DNA from: Actinoallomurus liliacearum
GTDB taxonomy: Bacteria > Actinomycetota > Actinomycetes > Streptosporangiales > Streptosporangiaceae
NCBI RefSeq assembly: GCF_039542035.1
Contig: NZ_BAABHJ010000002.1
Coordinates: forward strand, 434,001-498,000
Direction of reading: 5' to 3'
DNA length: 64,000 bases
The notes beneath the pieces are model-generated. The model had not been told where the DNA came from. It searched no databases and was given only the letters and a program-made list of their open reading frames with translations. The translations under genes were made by a program, and so were the position numbers. Of this stretch, positions 63,016 through 64,000 are shown in pieces (position 1 is the stretch's first letter; the number at the start of each line of letters is the position of its first letter).

Positions 63016-63849
63016 ATGACGAACACCAAGATCCTCGTCTTCGCCGCCACCGGGAACATCGGCCGCCACCTCGTCACCTTCCTCCGGGAGACCGGCCACG
63101 CCGTACGGGCGGTCACCCGTGGCCCGGGGACCGCGAGCCTCCCGGCTGACGTCGAGATCGTGCCCGGCGATCTGGCCGACCTCTCGACCCTCGACGCGTG
63201 CCTCGCCGGGATCGACGCGGTCTTCCTGCTGTGGCCGCTGCGCGCCGGCGAACGGTTCCCGGCCGTGCTGGACCTGATCGCCGCGCGGGCCCGCCGGATC
63301 GTCTTCCTCGGCACGGGCGGCGTCCCCGATCTGCCGTTCGAGGAGCAGGACAGGCTCGTCCACGACTGCGGCATCGAGTCCACCGTGCTGCGGCCGAGCA
63401 CCTTCGCGGTCAACACGCTGTGGTGGGCGGACCAGATCCGGGCCGGCGACGTGGTCCGCGGCGCGTACGGCGCGCTGCCCATGTCCTTGATCCATGAGGC
63501 CGACATGGCCGCGGTCGCGGCCCGGGCGCTGACCGGCCCCGGGCACGACGGCGCGACCTACACCCTCACCGGCCCCGAAGTGCTCACCCAGGCCGAGCAG
63601 GTCCGCGTCATCGGCGAGGTCCTGGGGCGGCCGCTGCGCTGGGCGGAGCTGAGCCGCGACCAGGCCCGGCAGCGCCTGCTGGCCGATGAGACCTTCCCCG
63701 ACTCCTTCGTCGACGTGCTGCTCGACGGCTACGCCGCCATGCTCGCCGGCCCGCCGCCGGTCCTGACCTCCACGGTCGAGGAGGTCACCGGCGTCCCGCC
63801 ACGGTCACTGCGCCAATGGGTCGCCGACCACCTCGACGACTTCCGCTGA
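63016..63849 (+). CDS. NmrA/atypical SDR NAD(P)-binding protein
   Basis: 277 residues. N-terminal Rossmann motif ILVFAATGNIGRHLVTFL (GxxGxxG as ATGNIGR), then VEIVPGDLADLSTLDACLAGIDAVFLLWP and VLRPSTFAVNTLWWADQI, typical of NmrA-like proteins that bind NAD(P) and sense redox state or act as reductases on quinones. The catalytic Tyr-x3-Lys of classical SDRs is absent. ATG chosen by the family N terminus; single gene. Confidence 0.88.
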   Translation: MTNTKILVFAATGNIGRHLVTFLRETGHAVRAVTRGPGTASLPADVEIVPGDLADLSTLDACLAGIDAVFLLWPLRAGERFPAVLDLIAARARRIVFLGTGGVPDLPFEEQDRLVHDCGIESTVLRPSTFAVNTLWWADQIRAGDVVRGAYGALPMSLIHEADMAAVAARALTGPGHDGATYTLTGPEVLTQAEQVRVIGEVLGRPLRWAELSRDQARQRLLADETFPDSFVDVLLDGYAAMLAGPPPVLTSTVEEVTGVPPRSLRQWVADHLDDFR

Positions 63850-63857
63850 CGGCCGGC

Positions 63858-64000
63858 TCAGGGCCGGGGCCGCGCGGCGCGGAACCGGCGCCGCGGCACG
63901 CCGATATCGCGCGGGGCCTGGTCCGGGCCGGCGGTCGCGCCGTCGCCTCGGTCGGCCAGGGCGCGGTACGGCGTGGCGGCCGTCTCCGGACGGCGGCACG
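63858..64000 (-). CDS. Possible C-terminal end of a further gene
   Basis: The minus strand has an open frame entering from the right edge and ending at a TGA (63860-63858). Its last ~47 codons read as a loosely ordered, Arg/Pro-rich tail (TPYRALADRGDG, PRDIGVPRRRF). It would be convergent with the NmrA-like gene. Too short to assign; an alternative frame on the same strand is also open. Confidence 0.35.
   Translation of the reverse strand, partial: CRRPETAATPYRALADRGDGATAGPDQAPRDIGVPRRRFRAARPRP

Overview
The window is a gene-dense, GC-rich chromosomal stretch (codons mostly ending in G or C) of a filamentous-type actinomycete. It carries a group-1 sigma factor of the HrdB/SigA type, menaquinone genes, a mycothiol-associated DinB/MDMPI protein, an F420-type PPOX protein, NnaR/GlnR-style nitrate control, and DUF5999 and SCO6745-family proteins. 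I would place it near Streptosporangiales/Thermomonosporaceae, but the sequence alone does not fix the genus. I saw no tRNA, rRNA, CRISPR array, phage or complete insertion sequence.

Layout. 0-4 kb: end of a MarR regulator and a two-subunit ABC exporter. 4-9 kb: menaquinone genes menD-menC-menB facing menE. 9-11.5 kb: a secreted barnase/RNase Sa-type ribonuclease, a small lipoprotein and the principal sigma factor, closed by a strong terminator. 11.5-17 kb: an ABC-2 exporter (one permease has a large extracellular lectin-like domain) divergent from a two-component system. 17-20 kb: a Tat-exported intradiol-dioxygenase-like protein, a quinone oxidoreductase/HxlR pair and a GNAT. 20-30 kb: a complete assimilatory nitrate block: narK, nasA, an FAD/BFD electron-transfer partner, nirB, nirD, an NnaR-type uroporphyrinogen-III-synthase/winged-helix regulator and a CbiX chelatase. 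Two promoters there carry near-identical four-part GlnR-box-like sites at identical spacing to the -10, and a third (narK) looks like a weaker version.

30-40 kb: an ECF sigma factor with a SnoaL-like tail, a VOC protein, two paralogous TetR regulators with similar operators, glmS preceded by a small conserved protein, LysE, a short Rho with a long leader, and a NarL-type two-component system. 40-50 kb: an acyltransferase, an MFS exporter/HxlR pair, a DUF5996 gene flanked by short direct repeats, an MDMPI-like protein, an MpaB-like oxygenase, DUF5999, an alpha/beta hydrolase, a ferritin-VIT1 iron exporter and an F420-type oxidoreductase. 50-58.6 kb: a TPR protein, degenerate tandem repeats, a serine beta-lactamase, a three-gene unit (17-cysteine double-psi-barrel protein, Tat-exported OB-like protein, MauE-like membrane protein), a ubiquitin-like protein joined to an Asp-box repeat protein, and a YbdK-type ligase. 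58.6-64 kb: gcvP under a tandem glycine riboswitch, then SCO6745- and NmrA-type proteins.

The best candidate for an undescribed system is the three-gene unit at 53.8-55.8 kb. The best-supported regulatory observation is the set of matched nitrate promoters at 24.65-24.71 and 28.23-28.29 kb.
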